Source of the DNA: Halosolutus gelatinilyticus
GTDB lineage: Archaea; Halobacteriota; Halobacteria; Halobacteriales; Natrialbaceae
NCBI RefSeq assembly: GCF_023028105.1
Contig: NZ_CP095491.1
Coordinates: 1,984,001 to 2,048,000, forward strand
Direction of reading: 5' to 3'
Length of the DNA stretch: 64,000 nucleotides
Shown in pieces: positions 36,252 through 44,705 of the stretch (its first letter is position 1; each line of letters starts with the position of its first letter). Position numbers and translations under genes: made by a program. The notes below the pieces were generated by a model that saw nothing but the letters and a program-made list of their open reading frames with translations, ran no database searches and had not been told where the DNA came from.

Positions 36252-37234
36252 CGATGCGCCGGGATCAAGATACGCCGGCCTTCGACGAGTCGCACCTCGA
36301 CATTGATTTCGACCTCCCGCGTCCCGTCGACGAGACGGCGTTCCCGGATCTGTACGTCGGCCTCGACATCAACTTACTCGCATCAGGCGATGGGATCGTC
36401 ACGGACCGACACCACGCATCAGCTGACCGGTACGAGGCGGATGACCCGCAGAATCAGATTGCCGGTCAGATTTCGCCGTTCACGTTGTCGGGCTGGCTCC
36501 GTCACGGCTGTGAACGAGTGGTGCAGGCGGCGGGCGCGACGGCGTGCCATCCCGGTGAGTCGAACGCGGACTACATGTTGCAAGATGTGTACGATCGTGA
36601 TCTCGATGCGGGGTATCACGAGAAAGGCAGCTGTGTCGATGGCGACAATGATGACAACGCGGGCTGTGTCATTCACGACTTGTTCGGTGGGTTCGGTGAC
36701 CGCGCGGGCCGCGTGATTCGCCACCCGATCCGGTTTTCGCCCATCCGAAGGCAGGTAGACGTCACGAAGGGCGAAGCCGAAGCCCATTACCGCCAACTCA
36801 ACACGCAGGTGCGCTCGCGGAACGCTGAGGATGAGGGACAGCCGTTACGGCAGGTGACACGGGATGTCGTTGGGAATTTGGTGGGGACGTGGCGGCTCAC
36901 ACTCCGTGAGCTGAAGCCTGAATATGTGGGCTTGCTCGTCGAGGCGATCGCGTACTTGGATGCCCATAGTGATGAGTACGAGATGCAGCTTGGCGGGGCG
37001 CGGAATTTCGGGGCTGGTATCGTCGATGCTGAAGTGGTCAATCCACTGTACTCGGATGGTGAGCTCCGGCGGGTGTATAATCGGGCGCAGGATGCGACGA
37101 GTGGGATGCAGACGAAGGACGATATTTGGCGTAACCAGTGTCGTGATGAGTTCGTTCGCGCGTTGCAGGCCCGGACAGCGGCTAGTGATGGGGATCTCCC
37201 GATGCCGACGAGCGAGGGGGGCGACGGAGCGTGA
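36248..37234 (+). CDS. Cas7-like RAMP protein (HRAMP) (328 aa)
   Basis: RAMP/Cas7 pattern: LYVGLDINLLASGDGI strand, ISPFTLSGWLRHG (the 'iPgssLkGalR' helix), then CVIHDLFGGFGDRAGRVIRHP (the 'C..C.LFG' segment with the following strand) and the glycine-rich loop LGGARNFGAGIV near 255. Cas7 proteins form the RNA-binding backbone of class 1 effectors. Diverged Cas7 and Cas5 homologues with assorted nucleases and no array define the haloarchaeal HRAMP system. Coupled by GTGA overlaps at both ends. Confidence 0.78.
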   Translation: MTMRRDQDTPAFDESHLDIDFDLPRPVDETAFPDLYVGLDINLLASGDGIVTDRHHASADRYEADDPQNQIAGQISPFTLSGWLRHGCERVVQAAGATACHPGESNADYMLQDVYDRDLDAGYHEKGSCVDGDNDDNAGCVIHDLFGGFGDRAGRVIRHPIRFSPIRRQVDVTKGEAEAHYRQLNTQVRSRNAEDEGQPLRQVTRDVVGNLVGTWRLTLRELKPEYVGLLVEAIAYLDAHSDEYEMQLGGARNFGAGIVDAEVVNPLYSDGELRRVYNRAQDATSGMQTKDDIWRNQCRDEFVRALQARTAASDGDLPMPTSEGGDGA

Positions 37235-37455
37235 GTCGAGAAGCTGACCGGGGTCCAAACCCGAATTCAGACCTGCCGGATTCAACTTTCAATTCGATTC
37301 GGGTGCGGGACCGAGAGCGAGTTGTGGGGCTGACGCCTGGCGCTACGCCTCGGATCGGGCTGGCGGTACGAGCACACGGTGTGCAGGGGCAGAACCCGCT
37401 TGAGTGTCGAGACGGCGGGGGCGTCGAGTCGGACGTGGGTGGTCGGCATGGTTGA
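37231..37455 (+). CDS. Small coupled ORF in HRAMP operon (74 aa)
   Basis: GTG start overlaps the stop of the Cas7-like gene (GTGA), and its stop overlaps the next ATG (8-bp overlap). Third codon positions are GC-rich as in the neighbours. The sequence (RVRDRERVVGLTPGATPRIGL) suggests a short beta structure and no known domain. It could be an independent small subunit or an N-terminal piece of the following protein split by a frameshift. Confidence 0.45.
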   Translation: MSREADRGPNPNSDLPDSTFNSIRVRDRERVVGLTPGATPRIGLAVRAHGVQGQNPLECRDGGGVESDVGGRHG

Positions 37456-38326
37456 CCAACCGTCGGCCGTCGGGGTTGATACACGCCGAGTGGACGCCAC
37501 GGAGGCAGCCTCGATGGTGGCGGTGTACCGTCATGATGTCCATAAGTTGCGGGCCAAGCCGCACGCGGCGGCGGCCGAGGAGTACGCTGGCGTCACGGTG
37601 AACGAGACGGTGCCACTGCATGCGGATCGGGATGCGGCGTTGTTGAGTCGGCCGGAGGGTGAGCCTGAACAAACGGTTGCGAACCATCGGTCGCCGTACC
37701 GGCTGTCGTTGCTGACTGGTGAGACGGCCGTCGAGACTGACCGAATTCAGGCGGCAGCTAGTGGAGGGTACCGTGAACTCATCGCACCAGCCGATCCTAA
37801 GCGGCTGCATGCGCGGTGGTTGACGAGCCAGGTTGCGGGGGCGTACAGCGAAGCCGTCCATTATCCGTATTCGTCGTTGCAGTATCACACGCTGTTGACG
37901 GCGGCGCTCCTTGACGCCTACCGGGCCGGGTACGCGTTTGAGGATCTGTGGTTGGTGGCGACGGGTCCGGATCTGGACGACACCGTGAATAAGGACATGG
38001 TCACGACGCGTGATTCGGAGGCGGCGCTGACGGCCGACGAGGTCGAGCCCCACCGAACAGTCCTTTGGACGCCTGACCTCGCACTTCAAGTGACGGCCAC
38101 ACCGGGCGATCGACCGGCGGCGCGGCTCGGAGATGTGCCAGCACGCTCCTTTGCGGATGTCTGGTCTCGCCTCCCCGCGCACCCGATTGATACGGATGGC
38201 GGGCGGTGCTGGCGGCTGCTGGATGCGCAACTGCGTCGGATCCGGTCGTGGTCGACGGCACTCGTGTTCATCGATGAATTCATTGAATTGCATGGGTCGG
38301 GGGCCAGGCGGGGTGATGGGGCGTGA
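37448..38326 (+). CDS. Conserved uncharacterised HRAMP protein (292 aa)
   Basis: No motif identifies it. It is mixed alpha/beta with YPYSSLQYHTLLTAALLDAYRAGYAFEDLWLVATG in the middle and DSEAALTADEVEPHRTVLWTPDLALQV after. HRAMP loci are described as having Cas5- and Cas7-like proteins plus one uncharacterised conserved protein; this is the best candidate. ATG at 37448 is chosen; the frame opens earlier (GTG 37379), overlapping the small ORF. Confidence 0.6.
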   Translation: MVDQPSAVGVDTRRVDATEAASMVAVYRHDVHKLRAKPHAAAAEEYAGVTVNETVPLHADRDAALLSRPEGEPEQTVANHRSPYRLSLLTGETAVETDRIQAAASGGYRELIAPADPKRLHARWLTSQVAGAYSEAVHYPYSSLQYHTLLTAALLDAYRAGYAFEDLWLVATGPDLDDTVNKDMVTTRDSEAALTADEVEPHRTVLWTPDLALQVTATPGDRPAARLGDVPARSFADVWSRLPAHPIDTDGGRCWRLLDAQLRRIRSWSTALVFIDEFIELHGSGARRGDGA

Positions 38327-38370
38327 TTTCCCTCACGAACTGGAGTCGAAACGAGGGGGTGCGTGAGTGA
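38323..38370 (+). other. 15-codon bridging micro-ORF
   Basis: GTG overlaps the preceding stop (GTGA) and its TGA overlaps the ATG of the Cas5-like gene (TGATG). It may serve only to carry ribosomes across the gap (translational reinitiation). Could be chance in GC-rich DNA. Confidence 0.3.
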
Positions 38371-39311
38371 TGACTACGATTCAGCAGGTGTTGTTCGAGA
38401 TGGAGTCCGACTACCTCGGCCACCCGTATTTCGTGACGGGGCACGCGTTGTTCAACGCGCTTGCCCGCCGTGTGGATGCGCGGACGCGCCGAGCGCTGAA
38501 CGTCAGTCACGGGGTGTTCGTGCCTGGCGAGTACGGGGCATATCCGGAGTCACATTCACACGATGGGTACGCAGGGAAGCTTGGGATGTCGCTACCACCG
38601 GTCGAGGCCTACGAGGATTTGTTCGTGTTTCGGGATGCAGCGCATCGGTGGTTGCTGGACTCACGGCCACGGGATGCGCACAACACGCACGACATCCAGA
38701 GTCATGGCGGCCGACTAGCGTTTTCGCCGGTGACTCACTTCGGACGACCGCCTGAGCATCGGAACAGCAAGCGGACGATGCACTGGTACGTCCACTGCTA
38801 CCTGTACGCCGATGGGGGTGACGAGGCCGTCCTCCCGCTCTCCGAGGATGTATTGGACGGGCTGCGTGTCGGCGGCGCTCGAAACTATGGGCTCGGTGAA
38901 CTGTCGCTCGCTGAGACGCAGGTCATTGATCTGACTGGCCTCGATTACTCGCGGGTTCGAGAGGCGTCGTCGCTTCAGATCGAACTGTTGTCACCGTACG
39001 TCCTCGCCAGCGATTATCCAGAAGCTGATAGCCAGTCGGTGCCGTGGTGGTGGGAGTCCGACGAGCAGTTGCGTCGGCGGACGACTCGACTGGTTGCTGG
39101 TGATGATGTACATGCGATGGCGACGGTCGATCACGGACAGGTTGTTGCGTACGCTGGTGACCGACCGGTTGAGACGGCGAAGAATGGCATACGACGCGTC
39201 GGGACGCACGCGAAATACGGGTTCGGCGAACTCAGACTGCGACCGGCCGACGCGGGCCGGGTGCCAGAGCGGGCGCAGGCGAGCGAAGAACGGACGGCAG
39301 GTGAGTCGTGA
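38370..39311 (+). CDS. Cas5-like RAMP protein (HRAMP) (313 aa)
   Basis: Two RAMP glycine-rich loops: LRVGGARNYGLGELSL (~170) and VGTHAKYGFGELRL (~275), plus YFVTGHALFNALARRVD at the N-terminus and SLQIELLSPYVLAS opening the second half. This tandem ferredoxin-like layout fits Cas5/Csf3 or a Cas6 relative. It would cap the 5' end of an RNA held by the Cas7-like backbone. Several His residues leave RNA cleavage possible. ATG 38370, with GTG 38367 one codon before. Stop overlaps the exonuclease ATG (TGATG). Confidence 0.75.
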   Translation: MTTIQQVLFEMESDYLGHPYFVTGHALFNALARRVDARTRRALNVSHGVFVPGEYGAYPESHSHDGYAGKLGMSLPPVEAYEDLFVFRDAAHRWLLDSRPRDAHNTHDIQSHGGRLAFSPVTHFGRPPEHRNSKRTMHWYVHCYLYADGGDEAVLPLSEDVLDGLRVGGARNYGLGELSLAETQVIDLTGLDYSRVREASSLQIELLSPYVLASDYPEADSQSVPWWWESDEQLRRRTTRLVAGDDVHAMATVDHGQVVAYAGDRPVETAKNGIRRVGTHAKYGFGELRLRPADAGRVPERAQASEERTAGES

Positions 39312-39991
39312 TGGCCGACACCCTGGCGCACGTGGCAATTGATATTGAGACGACCGGGTTGGACGCGGCAGATGAAGTGACTGTGGTCGGGTTCGAGTTG
39401 GAACTCGGCTGCCGGGTGTTCTACCAGACGGGCGGTCGAGATACCGACTCCAATGATGTCGAGACGGCAGTCCAGAACCGGACAGGGACATACGTCGAGG
39501 TGTCGGCCCACCGGTCAGAGCAGGCGCTGCTGGAGGCAGTGTCGGCGTTCGTGGCGACGCGACTCCGGTCGGCTGACGTCCTGCTCGTCGGGTACAATGC
39601 TGAGACGTGGCGTGGCGGGTTCGATCTCCCGTTCTTGCGGACTCGGTACGCAGCGTGTGACGTGGCCTGGCCGTTCCAGACGCTGCCGTACGCCGATTTA
39701 CTGCCGGTCGTTCGGGACTTGTTCAACACGGTGGTCGATGGGGAGGAATCAGCGGATCTTGAAACCGCCTACGAGGTGTTGTGTCTCGGTGAAACGGCCA
39801 CGGTGGATCCGTTCGACGACAGCGTCGAAGCTGTCGCAGCATTCGAGGACGGGCGGTTTGAAGCCGTGGTCCTGCACAACGTAGCGGATATTCGTCGTAC
39901 CGGCCAGTTGAGCAGTCTTGCCCAACGATATTGCAGCAAATCGGATTTCGACCTGAAGTCGCTGACACCGACGGTGGAGAGCGAGTACTGA
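39311..39991 (+). CDS. DEDD-family 3'-5' exonuclease (HRAMP nuclease) (226 aa)
   Basis: HVAIDIETTGLD (Exo I, D and E), LLVGYNAETWRGGFDLPFLRTR (Exo II, Asp) and LHNVADIRRT (Exo III, H-x3-D) give a complete DEDD active site, most like the YprB/DNA polymerase B exonuclease group. Located between the Cas5-like protein and the HNH nuclease in a coupled operon, so probably one of the 'alternative nucleases' of HRAMP. It could trim guide RNA or degrade target DNA. ATG 39311 overlaps the previous stop. Confidence 0.8.
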   Translation: MADTLAHVAIDIETTGLDAADEVTVVGFELELGCRVFYQTGGRDTDSNDVETAVQNRTGTYVEVSAHRSEQALLEAVSAFVATRLRSADVLLVGYNAETWRGGFDLPFLRTRYAACDVAWPFQTLPYADLLPVVRDLFNTVVDGEESADLETAYEVLCLGETATVDPFDDSVEAVAAFEDGRFEAVVLHNVADIRRTGQLSSLAQRYCSKSDFDLKSLTPTVESEY

Positions 39992-39999
39992 GCGGGGAC

Positions 40000-40104
40000 G
40001 TGGTTGCGAGCGGGATTGAAGCGATACACCACGCCACTGACGCTGACGACAGCGCGACGCGGACGGATCAGCAGGCAAGCGGTACATTCAGAGACCACAG
40101 ATGA
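40000..40104 (+). other. Micro-ORF between exonuclease and HNH genes (34 codons)
   Basis: GTG start 8 bases after the exonuclease stop; acidic product ending FRDHR. Its TGA overlaps the ATG of the next micro-ORF (ATGA). May be a real peptide, a coupling device, or a leftover of a decayed gene. Confidence 0.3.
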
Positions 40105-40181
40105 TCGGACTGAACACGATTGAGGCGACGATTGGGGATCATGCAGCAACTAGACCGGCGGGCACGGAGGACCGCGAATGA
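40101..40181 (+). other. Micro-ORF coupled to HNH gene (26 codons)
   Basis: ATG overlaps the previous TGA, and its own TGA overlaps the ATG of the HNH gene (ATGA). With the upstream 34-codon ORF it forms an unbroken coupling chain from exonuclease to HNH. Confidence 0.3.
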
Positions 40182-41170
40182 CCGGGCACGAACGCTGCCA
40201 CGAGACGGTGAATCCGGCGACGCGAGAGGAGCGGTTGGAAGCGTACGGACACCGGTGTCAGGGCTGCGGGCGGTGTAGCCCCGAAGCTGGTGGACTCGCT
40301 ACGCTGCATGTCCATCACCTTACCCGGGATCCCGAAGGAATGGACGAACACGACCCGGCAAACCTGACTGTCTTATGCCGGTCGTGTCACAGTTGGCAGC
40401 ACCAGCAGGCGAGCGAGGCGGATGTGCCGGTTGAGATTACGGACGAGGATTTGACTGTCCTGTTACCGCAGGATATCGAGATCCTACAGATCTTGGCTGG
40501 ATCTGGGCCAGCGACCACGGGTGATGTCGCCGGGGCGCTCTCGACTGATCTCACGGTAACGGCTGTGCGAGAACGGTTATGGGTGTTAATGGGACTTGAT
40601 AATCTCGTTACGTCGCGCGATCGGCAGGTCATTGATCAGGATGTGGATACCGGTGAGTGGGGGTTGGCGGGACAGATTGAGCACTCATCGCGTGGTCGGA
40701 TCCCAAGTGATCCGCAGATGTTGTGGCAACGTATCGAGGACGAACTTGTCCGGCAGGCTTTGGACCGTGGCTGTGACCGAACTGCTGTTACTGACATATT
40801 GGACATGTCGCGCCGCTCCACGTTCTACAAGGAGAAACGGGGACGGGCCTATGATTTCCCGTTGGATGCGATCCATCGGCGCGGTGGGCGGCCGGCAGCA
40901 GATGCTGATGCGGATGAACAGGGTGGTGTGTCGCGTGCTAGTGACGAGGCAGAGTCATCTAGTGGGGCACAACAGCGATTCGATACTGGTGGGGACAGGC
41001 AACAGCGGACAGCAACCGATGGTGGTGACGACGGTGAGGGCGACGAGGCTGCGGATAGTGACGGGCGTGGTGTCCCTGTGAGTGTCACCCCGGAGGGCGA
41101 GTGGACTGAAACACAGGAATGTGTTCAACAGGCGATCGCGGCGTTGAAGCAGGTAGATGAGACGCTCTAA
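40178..41170 (+). CDS. HNH endonuclease with helical/winged-helix and acidic tail (HRAMP nuclease) (330 aa)
   Basis: HNH domain at residues ~18-72: C-x2-C (CQGCGRC), LHVHHLTRDP, NLTVLCRSCHSWQHQ; zinc cysteines and the catalytic His are intact. Residues ~90-150 look like a winged helix (GPATTGDVAGALSTDLTVTAVRERL). Residues ~175-215 contain a helix-turn-helix (CDRTAVTDILDMSRRSTFY). A long acidic low-complexity tail follows. Probably the DNA-cutting partner of the Cas7/Cas5-like complex. Last gene of the HRAMP operon. Confidence 0.8.
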   Translation: MTGHERCHETVNPATREERLEAYGHRCQGCGRCSPEAGGLATLHVHHLTRDPEGMDEHDPANLTVLCRSCHSWQHQQASEADVPVEITDEDLTVLLPQDIEILQILAGSGPATTGDVAGALSTDLTVTAVRERLWVLMGLDNLVTSRDRQVIDQDVDTGEWGLAGQIEHSSRGRIPSDPQMLWQRIEDELVRQALDRGCDRTAVTDILDMSRRSTFYKEKRGRAYDFPLDAIHRRGGRPAADADADEQGGVSRASDEAESSSGAQQRFDTGGDRQQRTATDGGDDGEGDEAADSDGRGVPVSVTPEGEWTETQECVQQAIAALKQVDETL

Positions 41171-41327
41171 TCGAACCTGACTGCGTTGAGCGCGGTATCT
41201 CTCATTGAGTGCTGCGGCTCTGTTGAAACCCTCTGAAATCGATGTGTTTTGACTACTGACGGTCCATACAGATGAACGACTACGCGCTAATCTCGGGGAA
41301 GCACTTGCACCTATCTCCGTAGAGAAT

Positions 41328-41732
41328 TCACTCCAGATTCATTTCAGCTTCTAACTGAGCTAGTTCGACCTCAAGTTCGGATTCATCGATGTGTTTTACA
41401 GGGGATCCTTCTATGTCGGTGTGTTCTTCGTCCTTGTCCATGCTTTCGAACATCTTCTCTAGTTGGTCAAGGCTGGCGACGTATCGGTGAAGGGTTTCGC
41501 GGTGTTCGAGCCCGTGATAGTGACTGTCGGAGGTTTTTCCGATGAGTCCCTGGTCGTGGAGTCGCGTGAGGGTTGTGGTGACAGTTGTGTGTGGGATGTC
41601 AAGGTGGTCTTCGATTTCTTTGGGTTTGAATCCGAGTTCTGTGTTGCTGTAGAGGAACGCGATGATGTCGGATTTCGCGGTTCCTGGCTTCAGATCGAGA
41701 GTAGGATCGTGTTCGTCGAGTCGGATGGGCAT
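41328..41732 (-). CDS. Winged-helix transcriptional regulator (134 aa)
   Basis: GTAKSDIIAFLYSNTELGFKPKEIEDHLDIPHTTVTTTLTRLHDQGLIGKTSDSHYHG is a textbook MarR/TrmB-type winged helix. The C-terminal ~50 residues are acidic and coiled-coil-like. Lone gene between the HRAMP operon (convergent) and a split gene. Similar small regulators occur often in haloarchaeal mobile regions. Confidence 0.78.
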   Translation of the reverse strand: MPIRLDEHDPTLDLKPGTAKSDIIAFLYSNTELGFKPKEIEDHLDIPHTTVTTTLTRLHDQGLIGKTSDSHYHGLEHRETLHRYVASLDQLEKMFESMDKDEEHTDIEGSPVKHIDESELEVELAQLEAEMNLE

Positions 41733-42010
41733 TGTCTGTGATTAGTTGAAGTCGCTCGTGGGGTATTGTAGTTTTGTCCTGCATTGACAACTCGTCGCCG
41801 GGATCCACCTATTGATAAGTGTGTGTGAAGGACGAGCGATCGAGAGTGGGGCGGGTCGGCTGGACGACACGGGGGTAGTGGGGAGGTGGGTGGTGACTTT
41901 CTTTGTCTGATAACCGTGAGTGATCGTGTGAGCCGGCTATGAAATACTCGATTGAGGAGTGAATCGAATGTGCGAGTGTGGCTAGTTGTTGGTGACTGTC
42001 TGCAGGATAG
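41733..42010. other. Intergenic stretch
   Basis: No convincing gene on either strand. Presumed promoter of the winged-helix regulator and 3' region of the split gene. Confidence 0.4.
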
Positions 42011-42988
42011 TTATGTGGTGTCTTGTGGTGGAGGACTGCATTCAGCTATTGTTTTTCCCTTCGCACTGCTAAATTTGCCGAGAAGTTCTGCTTCGGTTTG
42101 GTCTGCCCATTGTTCTGGAGAGAGATACCGGAGGAGTGGGTACATCGACTCACTTTGATTCGCAATGAGTGCTTCGTCTACAACTTGTATCGAGACTGCG
42201 TCCATCTCCTCACAGTATCGCTGGAAGTCAACGCGGTAGTCGCCGTCAATGACCTCGTAGAAATCACCGCGGTCAACAGCGATCGGGTAGCAGATACGAG
42301 TCTCGTTAGTGACCGAAACAGCAGAACGGCGGTACGGTGTTTTGATCCATTCACGGACCTCTTCGAATGAGTGAGATTCGTACTCAACGTTTGAGAGGGC
42401 GACGTCTTAGACAATCGACATGTCATCGTTCGCGCGCATGCGAGCGCCCATACCGCTGAACCGATCAATTTGCTCAACTGGATAATCCAGTTTCTTTGCG
42501 AGGTCTAAGCGGCGTTCGAAGCCGTTCGTCTCCCAATGACCGGGTGGCTTCTCGTTTCTCCGTCGTTCTTCGACAAGGTCGATGAGCATTGCTCTCACTT
42601 CGTGCCAATCAACTTGCTCTACGTCGAAGAGCTCGCAGGTCATGTCAGCCTCGCTCTGTAGTGTCTCGAAGATCTGAATGATACTGCTCCAATTCTCCGA
42701 GGTGTGAGAAGGTGCGTCAGCAAAATACCCTAACAGCCAGGTTAAGAATCCGACGTTTTCCTCAGTATCCCTGTCATTCCAAATTTCTTGGTCAAGAAAC
42801 ATCTGGATGTTATCGTCGCCATCGGTTCCGACGAACCCAATTGAATGGGCTGAGAATAGGAAGTGTACGTCTTCGGGTGCGAGGTCCGTCGTGGTGTCGC
42901 CATTGACTTCCCAATCGGGATGGGCTCGGTTGAATAATTCAACGAAGATTCGGGTCGTCTGCTCTCGGTGTGTAGTGTCTGCGACCAT
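42011..42988 (-). pseudogene. Hypothetical gene split by an in-frame TAA
   Basis: A 193-codon ORF (42407-42988) ends at a TAA (42409-42407). The same frame stays open for a further ~130 codons (DVALSNVEYESH..., FYEVIDGDYRVDFQRYCEEMD, YLSPEQWADQTEAELLGKFS) that look fully coding and have no start codon until an ATG at 42205. So the original product was probably about 325 residues and lost its last 40% by a nonsense change, or the stop is read through. No family recognised. Confidence 0.5.
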
Positions 42989-43446
42989 GTGGTTTCACTC
43001 TTGTTGTGCGGGTCAAACAACGAGATGACGGTCGTCCTGTGGAGCGGGGCTCCGGGATTCGTGTATATGTGGCTGTGTCGCGGTGACAGTGAGTCCAGTT
43101 CGTTATGTCTGACCAGCAGACACGATTATGAGCGTGATTGACTTATAGCTCTGTATTTCTAAACTTCGAAAGTGCTGCTTTCGGCACTCATAATACTTCT
43201 ACTCCATCATCTGTGTTTAAAGATCGGCGCACCGTATCCGTTTTTCACATGTTTCATTGTTGGATTACATTGTAGAGCGATTACGTCTCCCGACACCATA
43301 TTGGGATCCACTGCGCGCGCCAGCAGATCTCCGGATGCGCAGGAACAATGAATGCTCTGGAATCACCGGACTACTCCTGGTTCGGTGTCCAGAGTACAGC
43401 GCAGACGGCCCACACTCTCACGATGTTGCCACGTACTGTTGTCGGA
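42989..43446. other. Gap between split gene and integrase
   Basis: No supported gene in about 460 bases. It includes CGAAAG-N5-CTTTCG (43167-43183) and an AT-rich part that may hold the promoter of the split gene and the integrase terminator. An attachment site is possible but no duplicate was recognised. Confidence 0.35.
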
Positions 43447-44064
43447 TCAAACCTTCAGCAGATGATCATAGATGCGTTCGGTCGTCTGGATACTCCGGTG
43501 GCGTAACCGATTGCGGACATCATATAGCGTGTTCTCCTCTTCTTCGTTCATCATCCGGTAGGCAACACCATGTCGGAGCGCGTGCGGCGTCACGTCACCA
43601 GCATCGCCGCGACTGCCGTCAATCTTGTATGGGTGCACTTCTGCTGCTTCAGCAATTTTGTGAAGCATATTCCGCACGCCCTGCTCAGAGATTCTGTCCG
43701 AGGAACGAGAGGGGAACAACGCCGGTGAGTCCTTCCATCGGTTGGTGAGATAGGCCGATAACAACCGGGCGGTGTCGTCTGCGAGTTCGAGCGTTACTGG
43801 CGGTGGCGTGTTCTCATTGGGGTAGTCCTTCTGGATCTCTGTTGGCAGGTAGAGTTCAGAGTTGTTGCTCCGGAGCAACGAGACATCAACCTGGACGAGT
43901 TCTCCCACTCGAAGTCCGGTACCATATGTGAACGCAATGATAGCCTCATTACGCTGCTGAAGATATTCTGCGCCGATCGTGTAACAGGCGGATCGGAGCG
44001 CTTCGACTTGGCTGGGTGTCACCCATACTTTCGCACGAACTTTGGAATCTGCAGAATTGCTCAT
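43447..44064 (-). CDS. Short tyrosine recombinase (205 aa)
   Basis: Catalytic domain only: GTGLRVGELVQVDV (Arg I), HALRHGVAYRMM (HxxR), LRHRSIQTTERIYDHL (His and Tyr nucleophile). The N-terminal core-binding (SAM-like) domain of full-length integrases is missing, as is usual for the small haloarchaeal recombinases. Probably integrates or inverts a local element. TATA-like TTTATATACT upstream (44079-44088). Confidence 0.82.
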   Translation of the reverse strand: MSNSADSKVRAKVWVTPSQVEALRSACYTIGAEYLQQRNEAIIAFTYGTGLRVGELVQVDVSLLRSNNSELYLPTEIQKDYPNENTPPPVTLELADDTARLLSAYLTNRWKDSPALFPSRSSDRISEQGVRNMLHKIAEAAEVHPYKIDGSRGDAGDVTPHALRHGVAYRMMNEEEENTLYDVRNRLRHRSIQTTERIYDHLLKV

Positions 44065-44109
44065 TACAACGAATCCTCTTTATATACTACCAGGAGGTCA
44101 AGGTACTTG

Positions 44110-44141
44110 AACTTTGGATTCTACAAACAGACTCCAAAGTT
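44110..44141. repeat. Perfect inverted repeat upstream of short recombinase
   Basis: AACTTTGGA, 14 bases, TCCAAAGTT: 9-bp perfect arms, about 45-80 bases upstream of the recombinase ATG. Could be a recombinase core site or an operator. Confidence 0.4.
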
Positions 44142-44335
44142 GACAAGCCGATATTTTCGAACACGCCTCTGTCACTGTTCACAGAGCAGACGTTTGCTCT
44201 CCGATGAAATTTCAGCGAGACACTACAGGCGGTACCCATCTTCTCTGAACGTTGTTGCTTGTCCGTGAGTTCTCTATCTTCGGGGAAGACAATGTATTCA
44301 ACAGCGTTATCCAAGGTCTGTTTGATTATCGGGCT

Positions 44336-44698
44336 ATGGCGGAACAACTCTCGTTGAAGCAACTTTACCAGTACACCTTCGCAACCAACGAACGACTCGC
44401 TAAAATGGGATCTGGGACAGAACTTGAGGAGGAGCCAACGGAGTTTACTGCGTTCTATCATCGTGACCGCGGTGGCGTCGAAGAAGACCTTCTGGTACGG
44501 GATGTGAACGAGATAATCGAGGAATCGAAATGGAGTCCGCTGCTGGACGAAGGATTTGAGCGGATTGCGTACCTGCTTGAGGGGGCGAATACCATCCCGG
44601 TCGGAGAAAAAGAGAACGGCGACCTCTATGAACTCACCTACGCTAACGGCGAACCAGCAGTCGGGGATAAAGTACAGATCCAGCTGCGACTGGAGTAA
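44336..44698 (+). CDS. Hypothetical protein (120 aa)
   Basis: Unrecognised acidic protein; ATG at 44336 (MAEQLSLKQLYQYTF) preferred over an upstream TTG. Ends with a beta-rich part (GDLYELTYANGEPAVGDKVQ). Convergent with the following gene, 7 bp apart. Confidence 0.5.
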   Translation: MAEQLSLKQLYQYTFATNERLAKMGSGTELEEEPTEFTAFYHRDRGGVEEDLLVRDVNEIIEESKWSPLLDEGFERIAYLLEGANTIPVGEKENGDLYELTYANGEPAVGDKVQIQLRLE

Positions 44699-44705
44699 GT
44701 AAAGG

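Noticed and set aside
35640-41170. Calling the locus a standard type IV CRISPR-Cas system
   Set aside because: There is a zinc-finger protein and RAMP proteins, but no DinG, CysH or recD-like helicase and no array. The HRAMP description fits better.
35457-41327. A CRISPR array next to the Cas7/Cas5-like genes
   Set aside because: No regularly spaced 25-40 bp repeats are present anywhere near; only single hairpins and two inverted repeats.
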